Origin: Kiloniella sp. EL199
GTDB taxonomy: Bacteria > Pseudomonadota > Alphaproteobacteria > Kiloniellales > Kiloniellaceae
Assembly: GCF_900313065.1 (NCBI RefSeq)
Contig: NZ_OMPU01000010.1
Coordinates: forward strand, 558,001-622,000
DNA: 64,000 nt
Direction: 5' to 3'
Positions 1 to 7,468 of the stretch are shown here, in pieces (within the stretch, counting starts at the first letter, position 1; each line of letters starts with the position of its first letter). Below the pieces are notes generated by a model. It did not search any database, was not told where the DNA came from, and saw nothing but the letters and a program-made list of their open reading frames with translations. Both the position numbers and the translations under genes were made by a program.

Positions 1-4
1 AAGT

Positions 5-36
5 GCAATACGTAAATTGCTAGCATTACGTATTGC
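5..36. promoter_or_regulatory. Palindromic operator upstream of hxlR-type gene
   Basis: A perfect inverted repeat with 11 bp arms (GCAATACGTAA at 5-15 and TTACGTATTGC at 26-36) and a 10 bp spacer lies 31 bp before the HxlR start. HxlR dimers bind such palindromes, so this is probably the autoregulatory operator. The divergent gene, if any, lies outside the window. Confidence 0.6.
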
Positions 37-67
37 GTTTCGCAAGTTATTTTTTTATGATGCAAAA

Positions 68-472
68 ATGAAATCTGAAACAAAGATACGCAGCTCTGGT
101 TGCCCTGTCGCTTTTGGCCTTGATACCTTTGGGGATCGTTGGAGTTTACTGGTCATCCGCGAAATCATGTTACGTGGTAAACGGACTTACAGTGAATTCC
201 TGCAGGCCGAAGAAGGCATTGCGACCAATATCCTTATTGATCGGCTCAAGCATCTTGAGAGCAATGGAATTGTCGAGAAAAAAAGAGACCCGGAAAATCG
301 CCGCAGCTTTGTCTATAACCTTACCCGTAAGGGATATGATCTTGCCCCGATATTAATCGAATTAATTATCTGGAGTGGCAAACATGATGACCGGGCAAAC
401 GCAAAGCGGGATGTGTTGGAAGAAATTCAGCGTGACCGTACCGCTTTTGAAATGAAAATACGTGGTGGTTAA
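68..472 (+). CDS. HxlR-family winged-helix transcriptional regulator
   Basis: A 134-residue single-domain regulator of the HxlR (DUF24) family, cytoplasmic and DNA-binding. The family hallmarks are visible: an N-terminal Cys in SGCPVA, the stretch DRWSLLVIREIMLRGKRTY for the first helices, IATNILIDRLKHLESNGIVEK for the recognition helix, and RRSFVYNLTRKGYDL for the wing. HxlR members often sense electrophiles or aldehydes through the N-terminal cysteine; that role is inferred here. An open frame runs upstream to a TTG at 17, but that TTG lies inside the palindrome, and the ATG at 68 gives the usual family length. The target gene is unknown because the upstream neighbour is outside the window. 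Confidence 0.85.
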   Translation: MKSETKIRSSGCPVAFGLDTFGDRWSLLVIREIMLRGKRTYSEFLQAEEGIATNILIDRLKHLESNGIVEKKRDPENRRSFVYNLTRKGYDLAPILIELIIWSGKHDDRANAKRDVLEEIQRDRTAFEMKIRGG

Positions 473-559
473 TCTATGTCTATCCTGTAATTGCTTTTCT
501 ATCATCAGCAATTGGTATAGCTGGGCGTATGATTGGTTTCAGCCTTGAAATGTTTTCAT

Positions 560-1399
560 TCAGTTTTCGGTTAACCATACATTTGCCGAGTGCTCGGCCT
601 TCTTGATTTGTTCGCTGGTCAGGTCAGTCGCGATTTCCTTCATTCTGTGGGCGATGGTTTCATGGCCGTTGATATCGGCAAGCTGAAACCATTTGTAGGC
701 TTCGACATTTGATTGCGGTACACCTTTCCCGGAAAGGTACGTATCGCCAATGGCGACCATTGCATGTGTGTAGCGTTGTTTGGCTGCTTTAAAAAACCAG
801 TTCAGGGCTTTATCAGGATTTATGGGGGTGCCACGCCCTTGACTGTGCATGACACCCAGATTGTACTGTGCTTGAGCGACACCTTGTCGTGCTGCGAGAA
901 GATACCAGCGAATGGCTTCACGATGATCAAAAGCTGTGTCTTTCTCGCGGTCTAATAATATACCAAGGCGCAATTGTCCGGTCAGATCTCCTTGGCTTGC
1001 TGCGCGTTGATACCAATAGATGGCCTGATCAATATCGTCATCCGGGTCATCAATACCATCGTGAAAAAAAGTCCCAAGGTTGCGCTGTGCCTCGACCATG
1101 CCACCCTCTGCTGCGCGTTTGAGCCACCTGAGGGAAGCGTTCATATCTTTATCGATCCCGGACCCGCCTTCGTAAAGAACACTAAGGTAATATTGGGCTT
1201 TTGCATTCCCTTGATTTCCGGCGCTACTTAAAAGTTTTATGGCTTTGTCATAATCTCCGGCACGGTAAGCGGCAATGCCATTTTCGTAATCGCCTGCATC
1301 TGAGATTTGAGGAGTGATAAGCAAAAGTGTGCATAGCATGAAGGCATTAAAGGAGAGGCGGAGATTGAATTGTCGGTTCATCTGTTTTGCTTGCTTCAT
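560..1399 (-). CDS. Secreted Sel1-repeat (SLR) protein
   Basis: A 279-residue protein with a signal peptide (basic start, hydrophobic core around residues 15-32, cleavage probably after ISDA) followed by about six Sel1-type TPR repeats. Each repeat shows the pattern A.Y.LG..Y..G.G...D...A..W...AA.QG. Such proteins are periplasmic or outer-membrane-associated scaffolds for protein-protein contacts; no enzymatic motif is seen. A second Met (codon 7, position 1381) gives a more typical signal peptide and may be the true start; neither has a clear Shine-Dalgarno sequence. It stands alone, opposite in direction to both neighbours. The partner is unknown. A second Sel1 protein lies at 56192-57208. 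Confidence 0.8.
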   Translation of the reverse strand: MKQAKQMNRQFNLRLSFNAFMLCTLLLITPQISDAGDYENGIAAYRAGDYDKAIKLLSSAGNQGNAKAQYYLSVLYEGGSGIDKDMNASLRWLKRAAEGGMVEAQRNLGTFFHDGIDDPDDDIDQAIYWYQRAASQGDLTGQLRLGILLDREKDTAFDHREAIRWYLLAARQGVAQAQYNLGVMHSQGRGTPINPDKALNWFFKAAKQRYTHAMVAIGDTYLSGKGVPQSNVEAYKWFQLADINGHETIAHRMKEIATDLTSEQIKKAEHSANVWLTEN

Positions 1400-1566
1400 C
1401 TTAATGCCGGGTGTGGTAATGAAGGAGGTTGTTGCTCAGCGTAACTCTATCAATGATTTTCAACAAGATCCTGCCACTTTTATGAGATCTATCTGCTTTA
1501 AGACTTCTCTGGGTTAATCAGAGGGATGGATAGTCGGGTATTCTGTTTTGGATTGACTTGTTGCTA

Positions 1567-1601
1567 TTGACATTGTTTGAATATGAGAATATTTCTCGTA
1601 T
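1567..1601 (+). promoter_or_regulatory. Promoter with XRE operator
   Basis: A TTGACA -35 box at 1567-1572 is followed by an imperfect palindrome at 1581-1601 (ATATGAGAA, TAT, TTCTCGTAT; one mismatch). The palindrome covers the expected -10 region and ends at the XRE gene start, which suggests autorepression and a very short or absent leader. Confidence 0.5.
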
Positions 1602-2183
1602 ATGGGATGTATGGATGAAAGTAATCAAGACAAGCGTCTTGCTGAACGTTTAAGGGCTTTACGTGGCGAGCGAGGATGGTCATTGGATCAACTTGCAGTG
1701 CACAGCGATGTGAGCCGGGCAACTCTTTCCCGTATGGAGAAGGGAGAGGTTAGTCCGACCGCGACTGTATTGGGGCGTTTATGCGCTGCCTATGGCATGA
1801 CGATGTCACGCTTGATGGCCATGGTGGAAGAGAATTATTCTCCGCTGATATGCCGGGATGACCAGGTCGTCTGGAACGATAAAAAAACAGGTTTTGAACG
1901 CCGATCTGTTTCACCACCCTCTGAAAGTTTGAACTGTGAAGTTCTTGAATGTCGATTAGATCCCGGCGCTGAAATTTCCTATTCCGGCTTTTCAAAGAAC
2001 AATTGGCCTAAAGGTGGTTTGGAGCATCATTTGATCATGAGAGAAGGGGCGCTTGAGATAACCATTGAAACGCATACCTATCAGTTACAGCCCGGTGACT
2101 GTCTTCGTTATAAGTTGCAAGGAGTCAATTGTTTTAGGGCTGACAAGCATTCAGGCGCTTCATATACGTTGGTTATCCTGTGA
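1602..2183 (+). CDS. XRE-family regulator with C-terminal cupin
   Basis: A 193-residue regulator with an N-terminal helix-turn-helix of the lambda-repressor class (about residues 12-68, with WSLDQLAVHSDVSRATLSR as the HTH) and a C-terminal cupin barrel (about 105-190, with PGAEISYSG, HHLIMREGALEITI and LQPGDCLRY). This domain order is typical of HipB/PuuR-like sensors that bind a small ligand in the cupin. A second ATG at 1611 is an alternative start. The GNAT gene begins 75 bp downstream on the same strand; XRE-cupin plus GNAT is a common pairing, so the acetyltransferase is the likely regulatory target. An operator-like palindrome overlaps its promoter. Confidence 0.85.
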   Translation: MGCMDESNQDKRLAERLRALRGERGWSLDQLAVHSDVSRATLSRMEKGEVSPTATVLGRLCAAYGMTMSRLMAMVEENYSPLICRDDQVVWNDKKTGFERRSVSPPSESLNCEVLECRLDPGAEISYSGFSKNNWPKGGLEHHLIMREGALEITIETHTYQLQPGDCLRYKLQGVNCFRADKHSGASYTLVIL

Positions 2184-2258
2184 TATGGTTTTTCAAAAGT
2201 ACTTTAACGAGAATTATACTCGGAATTTTCCATACAATAGTTGGGTGAGCTTTGGCCG

Positions 2259-2792
2259 ATGAATGACGGAATTGATATCAGGTGCCTTGATATAGAAGAG
2301 TTTGACCAAAATGTAGAAGCTTTGGCTTCATTACTACATGCCTGTGTTTTGGATGGCGCCAGTGTCGGGTTTGTTGTTCCCTTTTCTTTAGAAGAAAGTT
2401 TGGATTTCTGGCGCGGGAAAGTCCGTCCCTTGATTGTAAATGGGGAAGTCGTTCTTATGGTTTGTATGCTTGATGAACAGATTGTCGGTACTGTTCAATT
2501 GTGTTTGGCAACTATGCCTAATCAAATTCATAGGGCTGATGTCTCAAAATTGTTGGTATCACCGCTTTTCCGTAAACGAGGTATTGCAAAGGCCCTGATG
2601 TTTGAATTGGAAAGGCAAGCAGGAAAATACCAAAGAAACTTGATTACGCTGGATACAAGAACAGGCGACAAGGCTGAACCGCTTTATCATAAATTAGGCT
2701 ATGAAAAGGCAGGTGTTATTCCAAATTTTTGCCAAGACACACACGATCCTGATTGTCTGGATTCAACAACCTATATGTATAAGATTTTGTGA
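2259..2792 (+). CDS. GNAT-family N-acetyltransferase
   Basis: A 177-residue GNAT protein. Motif A, which binds acetyl-CoA, is visible as VSPLFRKRGIAKALMFELE, and motif B as the region LDTRTGDKAEPLYHKLGYE. The acceptor substrate cannot be read from sequence. The start at ATG 2259 was preferred over an in-frame TTG at 2241 because a GTGAG sequence lies at suitable spacing. It follows the XRE-cupin regulator and is probably controlled with it. The 357 bp downstream contains no gene. Confidence 0.8.
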   Translation: MNDGIDIRCLDIEEFDQNVEALASLLHACVLDGASVGFVVPFSLEESLDFWRGKVRPLIVNGEVVLMVCMLDEQIVGTVQLCLATMPNQIHRADVSKLLVSPLFRKRGIAKALMFELERQAGKYQRNLITLDTRTGDKAEPLYHKLGYEKAGVIPNFCQDTHDPDCLDSTTYMYKIL

Positions 2793-3149
2793 TCTACTCT
2801 TTTATTGAGACTTAAAGCTTACAGACAGGGGACAAGGAACTGTTGATTACATTGAGAAAGCTTTTAGAATCAGCCTTGGACTTCTGATAATAAAAGACAA
2901 AAATCTTTTTGTTTTAAATTAATATGTTAACAGTGATTCTTTGTTGTTAAGAATGATTCGCATTGTATTGTCATAATTACGTCTTATATTCCCTGTAGAT
3001 ATACTGGCGCTGGCAGTAGGTTGATGGTCGTATGAGAGATAGTTCGCAACTATTCTTCTTCAAAAATCTGGCGCAAGCCAGCAGTCAATATCCAGTGGTC
3101 GATATATAGAGTTGATGGTTGTAATCACCTTGCCAAATTGGGGGATTAA
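2793..3149. other. Intergenic region with Fur-like box
   Basis: This 357 bp spacer holds no credible reading frame. It is AT-rich in the middle, and the only recognisable signal is the Fur-like palindrome at 2950-2968. The leader of the ferric reductase gene would be about 150 nt long if transcription starts near that box. Confidence 0.6.
2950..2968. promoter_or_regulatory. Fur-like iron box
   Basis: The sequence GAATGATTCGCATTG (2951-2965) has AATG/CATT arms around a 5 bp centre and resembles the classical AATGATTCTCATT half of Fur sites. Its place upstream of a siderophore-interacting ferric reductase fits iron repression. In alphaproteobacteria the reader of such a site may be Fur, Mur or Irr. 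Confidence 0.5.
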
Positions 3150-3929
3150 ATGAGTAAGCGTAAAGCACCGAGAATTTTAACTGTTGTGCGCAAAGAGCCG
3201 CTGACACCACATATGTTGCGTGTAACATTTGGAGGGATTGGCTTGCATGGTTTTCCTGCAGATCAGGAAGGCGCACATGTAAAGGTCTTGATCCCGCAAG
3301 GTGACATTGATCCCTTCGAGTTTGTTGCGCAGCTAGAAGCAGGGCAGCGCCCTGTAATGCGGACCTATACGGTGCGTCACCACCGCGTTGATGAAAATGA
3401 GCTGGATATTGATTTTGTTATCCATGGCGACGGTGGTCCGGCGAGTAACTGGGCACAAGCTGCCTTGCCGGGGGATTATATTGGTTTGTTTGGGCCTGGT
3501 TCCAAAAAGATGACTTATCTGGATGCAGACTGGTTTTTACTGGCGGCGGATATGACGGCAATTCCTGCCGCAGCTGCTGCGTTGGAAGAGCTTCCTAAAG
3601 ATGCTGTCGGAACTGCGGTTTTCGAAGTGACATCAGATGATGATCGTCAGGAAATTGACGCACCAGCTGGTATCGATATTCATTGGCTAATCCACGATAA
3701 CCCGGATCAGAGAAGTTATAAGCAGTGCGATTTTATCAAGGGAATGCGCTGGCGCCCGGGCTACCCCAGTGTCTTTGTTGCCGGTGAGGCCGGTGTTGTT
3801 AAAGAGCTCCGAAATCACCTTTATCAGGAACGTGGAATCCCAAAGGAAGATACCTATGTGTCTGCCTACTGGAAAATAGGCCTGGAAGAAGATGCACACC
3901 AAATTCAAAAGCGTATGGCTGCAGCATGA
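3150..3929 (+). CDS. Siderophore-interacting protein (FAD/NAD(P)H ferric reductase)
   Basis: A 259-residue cytoplasmic flavoprotein of the SIP (ViuB/YqjH) family, which reduces ferric siderophores after uptake and so releases iron. Domains seen: N-terminal FAD-binding barrel (about 1-125) with the flavin motif RTYTVRHHR near residue 72, and a C-terminal NAD(P)H domain with ADMTAIPAAAAALE and the family-typical tail SAYWKIGLEEDAH. Length is normal. It stands alone, behind a Fur-like box, and is closed by a strong terminator. No siderophore receptor or ABC transporter is in the window, so the substrate is unknown. Confidence 0.88.
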   Translation: MSKRKAPRILTVVRKEPLTPHMLRVTFGGIGLHGFPADQEGAHVKVLIPQGDIDPFEFVAQLEAGQRPVMRTYTVRHHRVDENELDIDFVIHGDGGPASNWAQAALPGDYIGLFGPGSKKMTYLDADWFLLAADMTAIPAAAAALEELPKDAVGTAVFEVTSDDDRQEIDAPAGIDIHWLIHDNPDQRSYKQCDFIKGMRWRPGYPSVFVAGEAGVVKELRNHLYQERGIPKEDTYVSAYWKIGLEEDAHQIQKRMAAA

Positions 3930-3953
3930 CGCTTTTTTGGAGACTGAATTATG

Positions 3954-3986
3954 AAAGCCTGGGATTTATTTGTCCCAGGCTTTTTT
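3954..3986 (+). terminator. Rho-independent terminator after SIP gene
   Basis: Arms AAAGCCTGGGA (3954-3964) and TCCCAGGCTTT (3973-3983) form an 11 bp perfect stem followed by a T run. Confidence 0.9.
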
Positions 3987-4263
3987 CATGAAACCTAGTT
4001 CAAAAAACCCGCTGGATCTGGAGCTTGTATAAAGCATAAAAAATGACCCTTGCTGAATTTGTCCCCCTAACAAAGTCAACAAGAGTCAAGGAGCCAGCAA
4101 TAAGATTGCCAGCCGGGTAAGGCTAATTCAGGGTGTGCCGACGAAATAAATGACGGCGACGTGCTGAAATAGTTTGATCGGAAAGCGATCAAGATGAAAA
4201 TGCAAGCAAAGCCAGAAATATAAAAGGCAGAGTGAAATCAAGTTAAGTATATAACTTAGTACG

Positions 4264-4390
4264 ACCCCCGAACTGACATCGCGTGGTGCAAAAGGAACGC
4301 TTTGCCTGTTCGGGGGAAGTTGCTTGCATGAGTATATAAACCTATTTTGCCAGAAAGGTGTGAGTGAAAAGACCGTGAAAAACAATTCAC
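4264..4390. repeat. Structured repeat element, copy A
   Basis: A 127 bp unit with a 9 bp perfect stem (CCCCCGAAC at 4265-4273 with GTTCGGGGG at 4308-4316), the box AAGTTGCTTGC directly after it, and a second hairpin (GTGAA 4364-4368 with TTCAC 4386-4390). Copy B has the same layout with a different stem sequence. It may be a small RNA or a structured intergenic element; strand unknown. Confidence 0.5.
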
Positions 4391-4656
4391 GATCAAAAAA
4401 TCAACTGTTATATTGGCTGATATTATATGCCAGTCAGGTTTTGATTTCTTAAGGCGGTTAGAGGCCTAGGAGACAGAAAGATACGAAAATCAAGTTCGTT
4501 AGAGGAACGAGTTGGTTCATTAATGAGCAGGGTTATGAATAAACCGCAATGATTTCTAAAAACTCAGAAACATTTCTTGAAAGAAAGGTGTGCGCAGAAC
4601 CTGTGCAACAGGAACTTGTCGCAAATATTTTCTTTATCAGAGAGTAAAAAAAGCAA

Positions 4657-4783
4657 ATCCCGGTTTCTGAATTAGATGATGCGCAGTGCGAGCGCTTCGG
4701 AAACCGGGACAAGTTGCTTGCGTAAGAGTATTGAACACGTTTTCAGAGAATATGTGGAGTGAAAAAAGCGTGAAAAATTCACT
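4657..4783. repeat. Structured repeat element, copy B
   Basis: Same architecture as copy A: a stem of 14 bp with one G-T pair (4658-4671 with 4696-4709, arms beginning TCCCGGTTT and ending AAACCGGGA), the shared box AAGTTGCTTGC at 4711-4721, and a hairpin AGTGAA/TTCACT at 4758-4783. The first stem differs from copy A on both sides in a compensatory way. Confidence 0.5.
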
Positions 4784-4836
4784 GCACTTATAGAGGGTAT
4801 GCAGTTTTGGATACCATGTTGACCTGATTACATAAT

Positions 4837-4874
4837 TTACGATGAAGAGTACCAATTACGATGAAGAGTACCAA
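4837..4874. repeat. 19 bp direct tandem repeat, two copies
   Basis: The unit TTACGATGAAGAGTACCAA occurs twice without spacer in the gene-free region. Confidence 0.9.
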
Positions 4875-5065
4875 TTATATTGTATTCATATTGGCCAAAA
4901 CAACAATCTTGTGTGAAGTCATTATCTGTAAGATGCTTGAACTCGATATTTTTTGAAGTATGAGTTTTTAAGAAATCCATGTTCTATGTCATGTACATGA
5001 TTCCATATCCAGATATGTGGTTTTTGACAAAGTATGACCCGGGCTTCCAAAATGTTTGCGCTCTT

Positions 5066-5109
5066 TTTTGACCTGTAACACTACTTTTGACCTGTAACAC
5101 TACTTTTGA
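5066..5109. repeat. 19 bp direct tandem repeat, 2.3 copies
   Basis: The unit TTTTGACCTGTAACACTAC occurs twice (5066-5084, 5085-5103) followed by the first six bases of a third. Confidence 0.9.
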
Positions 5110-5408
5110 AATGAGGCAGTTGTTTTTTTCCGGTTTTGAGTTGATCCTTGCGAGATGGCTGCCGCAAATGTTTCAGCAAATATTCTCGGACAAAATACAG
5201 GGCCCGTATCCTGTCCCCGATTGTGATGTGTTATAAGCGATAGATATCAATTTCTACACAAAGGGTAGATATTTAATATGAAGTCTGCTGACATAATGTT
5301 GTCAGTAGAGAGCATGTATGATCTGTTTTTATCATTGTGAAGTAATCACCTGTGAGCCGGAGAGACAATCGCAAGTGTTGCTTCTGTTTGAACCTGGAGG
5401 GGATAAAA

Positions 5409-5840
5409 ATGTCAGATAATGGGAATGATCAGGCTATGACAGGTGGATGCCTGTGCGGATCTGTTAAATTTACGGCGACTGGTGTTGGTGGTGATCATGG
5501 GGTGTGCCATTGCGGGACGTGCCGGAAATGGTCAGGTGGGCCAACCATGGCAATCCATGTCGAAAGCATGGAGTTTGAAAACGAGGACAATGTGAAATCG
5601 TATGTTTCGTCTGACTGGGCTGAACGTGGTTTCTGTCAAAACTGTGGAACACATCTTTTCTATCGTCTTCGTGATGGCAGCATGACAGTTGTATGGGCGG
5701 GGGCCTTTGATAAAAATGACGGCTTTTCACTGGCCAATGAAATCTATATTGACAGTAAACCCGACGGATACAATTTTGCCGGTGACCACCCCCGGATGAC
5801 CGAGCATGAGTTTCTGAAATCCCTTGGTATGGCGGAGTAG
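5409..5840 (+). CDS. GFA-family (glutathione-dependent formaldehyde-activating enzyme-like) zinc protein
   Basis: A 143-residue protein of the GFA/CENP-V fold. The zinc-binding cysteines are all present: GGCLCGSV near the N-terminus, CHCGTCRKWSGG in the middle and CQNCGTHLF later. Most members of this broad family have no proven substrate; formaldehyde/glutathione activity is only established for Gfa. The start at ATG 5409 is set by a strong GGAGG (5396-5400); the longer frame from GTG 5352 is rejected for that reason. It is monocistronic and is followed after 13 bp by five tandem 16 bp repeats. Confidence 0.85.
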   Translation: MSDNGNDQAMTGGCLCGSVKFTATGVGGDHGVCHCGTCRKWSGGPTMAIHVESMEFENEDNVKSYVSSDWAERGFCQNCGTHLFYRLRDGSMTVVWAGAFDKNDGFSLANEIYIDSKPDGYNFAGDHPRMTEHEFLKSLGMAE

Positions 5841-5853
5841 GGATTAGCGTTTC

Positions 5854-5933
5854 CCCCAGTTGGAACTTTCCCCAGTTGGAACTTTCCCCAGTTCGAACTT
5901 TCCCCAGTTGGAACTTTCCCCAGTTCGAACTTT
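5854..5933. repeat. Five tandem 16 bp repeats
   Basis: The unit CCCCAGTTSGAACTTT is repeated five times without spacers. The central base is G, G, C, G, C in order, so units 3 and 5 contain the perfect palindrome GTTCGAAC. It lies just after the GFA stop codon. Function unknown; it also creates a spurious reading frame on the minus strand. Confidence 0.95.
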
Positions 5934-6120
5934 CAGGGAGGGGGAATAAGTTCATCCTCTGGCTGCTGACCAAGTTTCAGGCTCAAAAACAAGAACTGGG
6001 TTTATGGAGTGTTCAGGATTCAAAAGGTGGATAAATCTGAATCATTTGATATTTTCACTGATTAAACCCCTGTTCAAAAAAACAGGGAGCATTATCAAAA
6101 TGAGAGGGGCAATGTCCCGC

Positions 6121-6654
6121 TCATTCTCCTTCTATACAAATCTCGAAAAAATCGTCTTCTGTAATATCTTCTTTCTTCTTCGGTTTGATTCCAGGCGGCG
6201 CAGAAATTCCTTTTGGCTTTGCCCTTGCCCTGCCTGTCTTCACGCTTAACGGAAGCTGTTTTTTGAAAATACCTTCTATACGCTGTCGCAAGAGCAGGGG
6301 TGAAACAGGCTTCACCAGATAGTCATTGGCCCCGGCGACAATGGCTTTTTTGACATACTCCTGTTCAGAGTGCGCCGTGAGCATAATGACGGGGGTCTCT
6401 GCTATTTCCGGTTCGTCTGATGAACGAATTTTTTCAAGCAATTCAATTCCCGACATAGGCTCCATCGTCCAGTCAATAAAAATCAGATCAGTCGGCTTGG
6501 CCTGAAGTAATTTATACCCCTCAGCGCCGTCACTTGCGAGGCGGATGTCTTTTACATCCAGTGACACAAGAATTGATTTTATGATTTTTTGTATAAAAGA
6601 CTCGTCATCTACGATGCAGCATTCAAGGTTTTTGAAGTTCAATCTATGTTTCAC
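6121..6654 (-). CDS. Single-domain response regulator (CheY-like receiver)
   Basis: A 177-residue protein with one receiver domain (about residues 8-130): acidic pocket D16/D17, phosphoacceptor D61 in FIDWTMEP, T93 in LTAH and K115 in LVKPVS. After the receiver comes a basic, proline-rich linker (GRARAKPKG...KPKKKED) and an acidic tail, but no output domain. It therefore acts by protein contact, as CheY or a phosphorelay protein does. No histidine kinase is nearby, so the kinase is elsewhere in the genome. Confidence 0.88.
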   Translation of the reverse strand: MKHRLNFKNLECCIVDDESFIQKIIKSILVSLDVKDIRLASDGAEGYKLLQAKPTDLIFIDWTMEPMSGIELLEKIRSSDEPEIAETPVIMLTAHSEQEYVKKAIVAGANDYLVKPVSPLLLRQRIEGIFKKQLPLSVKTGRARAKPKGISAPPGIKPKKKEDITEDDFFEICIEGE

Positions 6655-6796
6655 ACTTGATCCTTGGTGTAGGTTGAATTTATTGTTTTTGTAGCTCTTA
6701 ATGGTAGAGTAGCTTTCTTAGGTTATCACTTTGTTAATAATTTGGATGTGGCCATAAAATTTTTGAGAAACTGTTGTTCGATAAAGTAATCTGGCG

Positions 6797-7354
6797 ATGA
6801 TAAATATTAGAGAAGCAATCACCGGGGATATAAATAAAATAGCTGAAATTCATGAATTCTGTTGGCAAGAGGTTTACAGCTTTATGCCAGAAAGCATTCT
6901 GAAAAACAGAGATGCAGATTTCAGAAAAAAGCAATGGTTGTATTGGTTTGAGAAAACTCCGCTTGATGAAAAGCTTTACGTTGTGACTGTTGATCAAACC
7001 ATTGTTGGTTTTTGTTGTTGTAAACCATGCGAAGACCCTGATGCTCCTGATGGGGCTGGTGAAATGCACGCTGCTTATGTGATGCCTGAATATCGGGGAG
7101 GTATTGTCGGTCCTGTGATGATCGTCAACATGGGGGAATTTTTACTGCAACGAGGCTACAGATCTTTTGTTTTATGGGCGTTCAGGCAAAACAGAGTAAG
7201 AATGTGGTATGGACAAATTGGTTTTAAATCGTTTGTTCAGCGGAATAGATCAATTGCTGGACAGGGCATTCCGGAAATTGGATATGTCTGCCATGATACA
7301 AACACGTTAATTTCAAAATTACGAAAACAGATAGCCGTTCGGCAGAGGAGTTAA
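6797..7354 (+). CDS. GNAT-family N-acetyltransferase
   Basis: A 185-residue GNAT protein. It starts with the usual INIREAITGDINKIAEIH strand-helix, has the central strand EMHAAYVMPEYRGG leading into the acetyl-CoA loop, and ends with WYGQIGFKSF, the typical motif B. Motif A is less canonical (GIVGPVMIVNMGEFLLQRG) than in most members, so CoA binding should be considered likely rather than certain. The substrate is unknown. It is divergent from the receiver gene and has no operon partner. Confidence 0.75.
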   Translation: MINIREAITGDINKIAEIHEFCWQEVYSFMPESILKNRDADFRKKQWLYWFEKTPLDEKLYVVTVDQTIVGFCCCKPCEDPDAPDGAGEMHAAYVMPEYRGGIVGPVMIVNMGEFLLQRGYRSFVLWAFRQNRVRMWYGQIGFKSFVQRNRSIAGQGIPEIGYVCHDTNTLISKLRKQIAVRQRS

Positions 7355-7468
7355 CTGACTAGGGACGTGACAAATTCAGTACTGATTAACTTCTGATATT
7401 TTGTTCTAAAACAATAATTTGTAACGGAAACTACCAGCTTTTGAAGTCATAGATAACGGCGCATAAGC

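Larger units (their letters stand above)
3990..5408. other. 1.4 kb gene-free region with structured repeats
   Basis: No reading frame here has protein-like features; the frames at 4128-4385 and 4637-4855 on the minus strand owe their likeness to a DNA repeat. The region contains two copies of a hairpin-containing element (4264-4390 and 4657-4783), two sets of 19 bp direct repeats (4837-4874 and 5066-5103), and an AT-rich promoter-like segment before the GFA gene. It could hold one or more small RNA genes. Confidence 0.55.

Noticed and set aside
4264-4783. Integron attC sites
   Set aside because: The paired stems and spacing superficially recall attC, but the required core sites with GTTRRRY/RYYYAAC and gene cassettes are missing.
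4128-4855. Two minus-strand frames (4128-4385 and 4637-4855) whose translations resemble each other
   Set aside because: The likeness comes from the structured DNA repeat; frames lack ribosome sites and protein-like composition.
5854-5933. CRISPR array
   Set aside because: Units of 16 bp are directly adjacent without spacers, and no cas genes occur.
5886-5933. tRNA T-loop (GTTCGAAC)
   Set aside because: Only the palindrome repeats; there is no cloverleaf or acceptor stem around it.
5470-5973. 167-codon minus-strand frame with repeated NWGKFQLG peptides
   Set aside because: It overlaps the GFA gene antisense and its repeats are only a translation of the 16 bp DNA repeat; no ribosome site or family.
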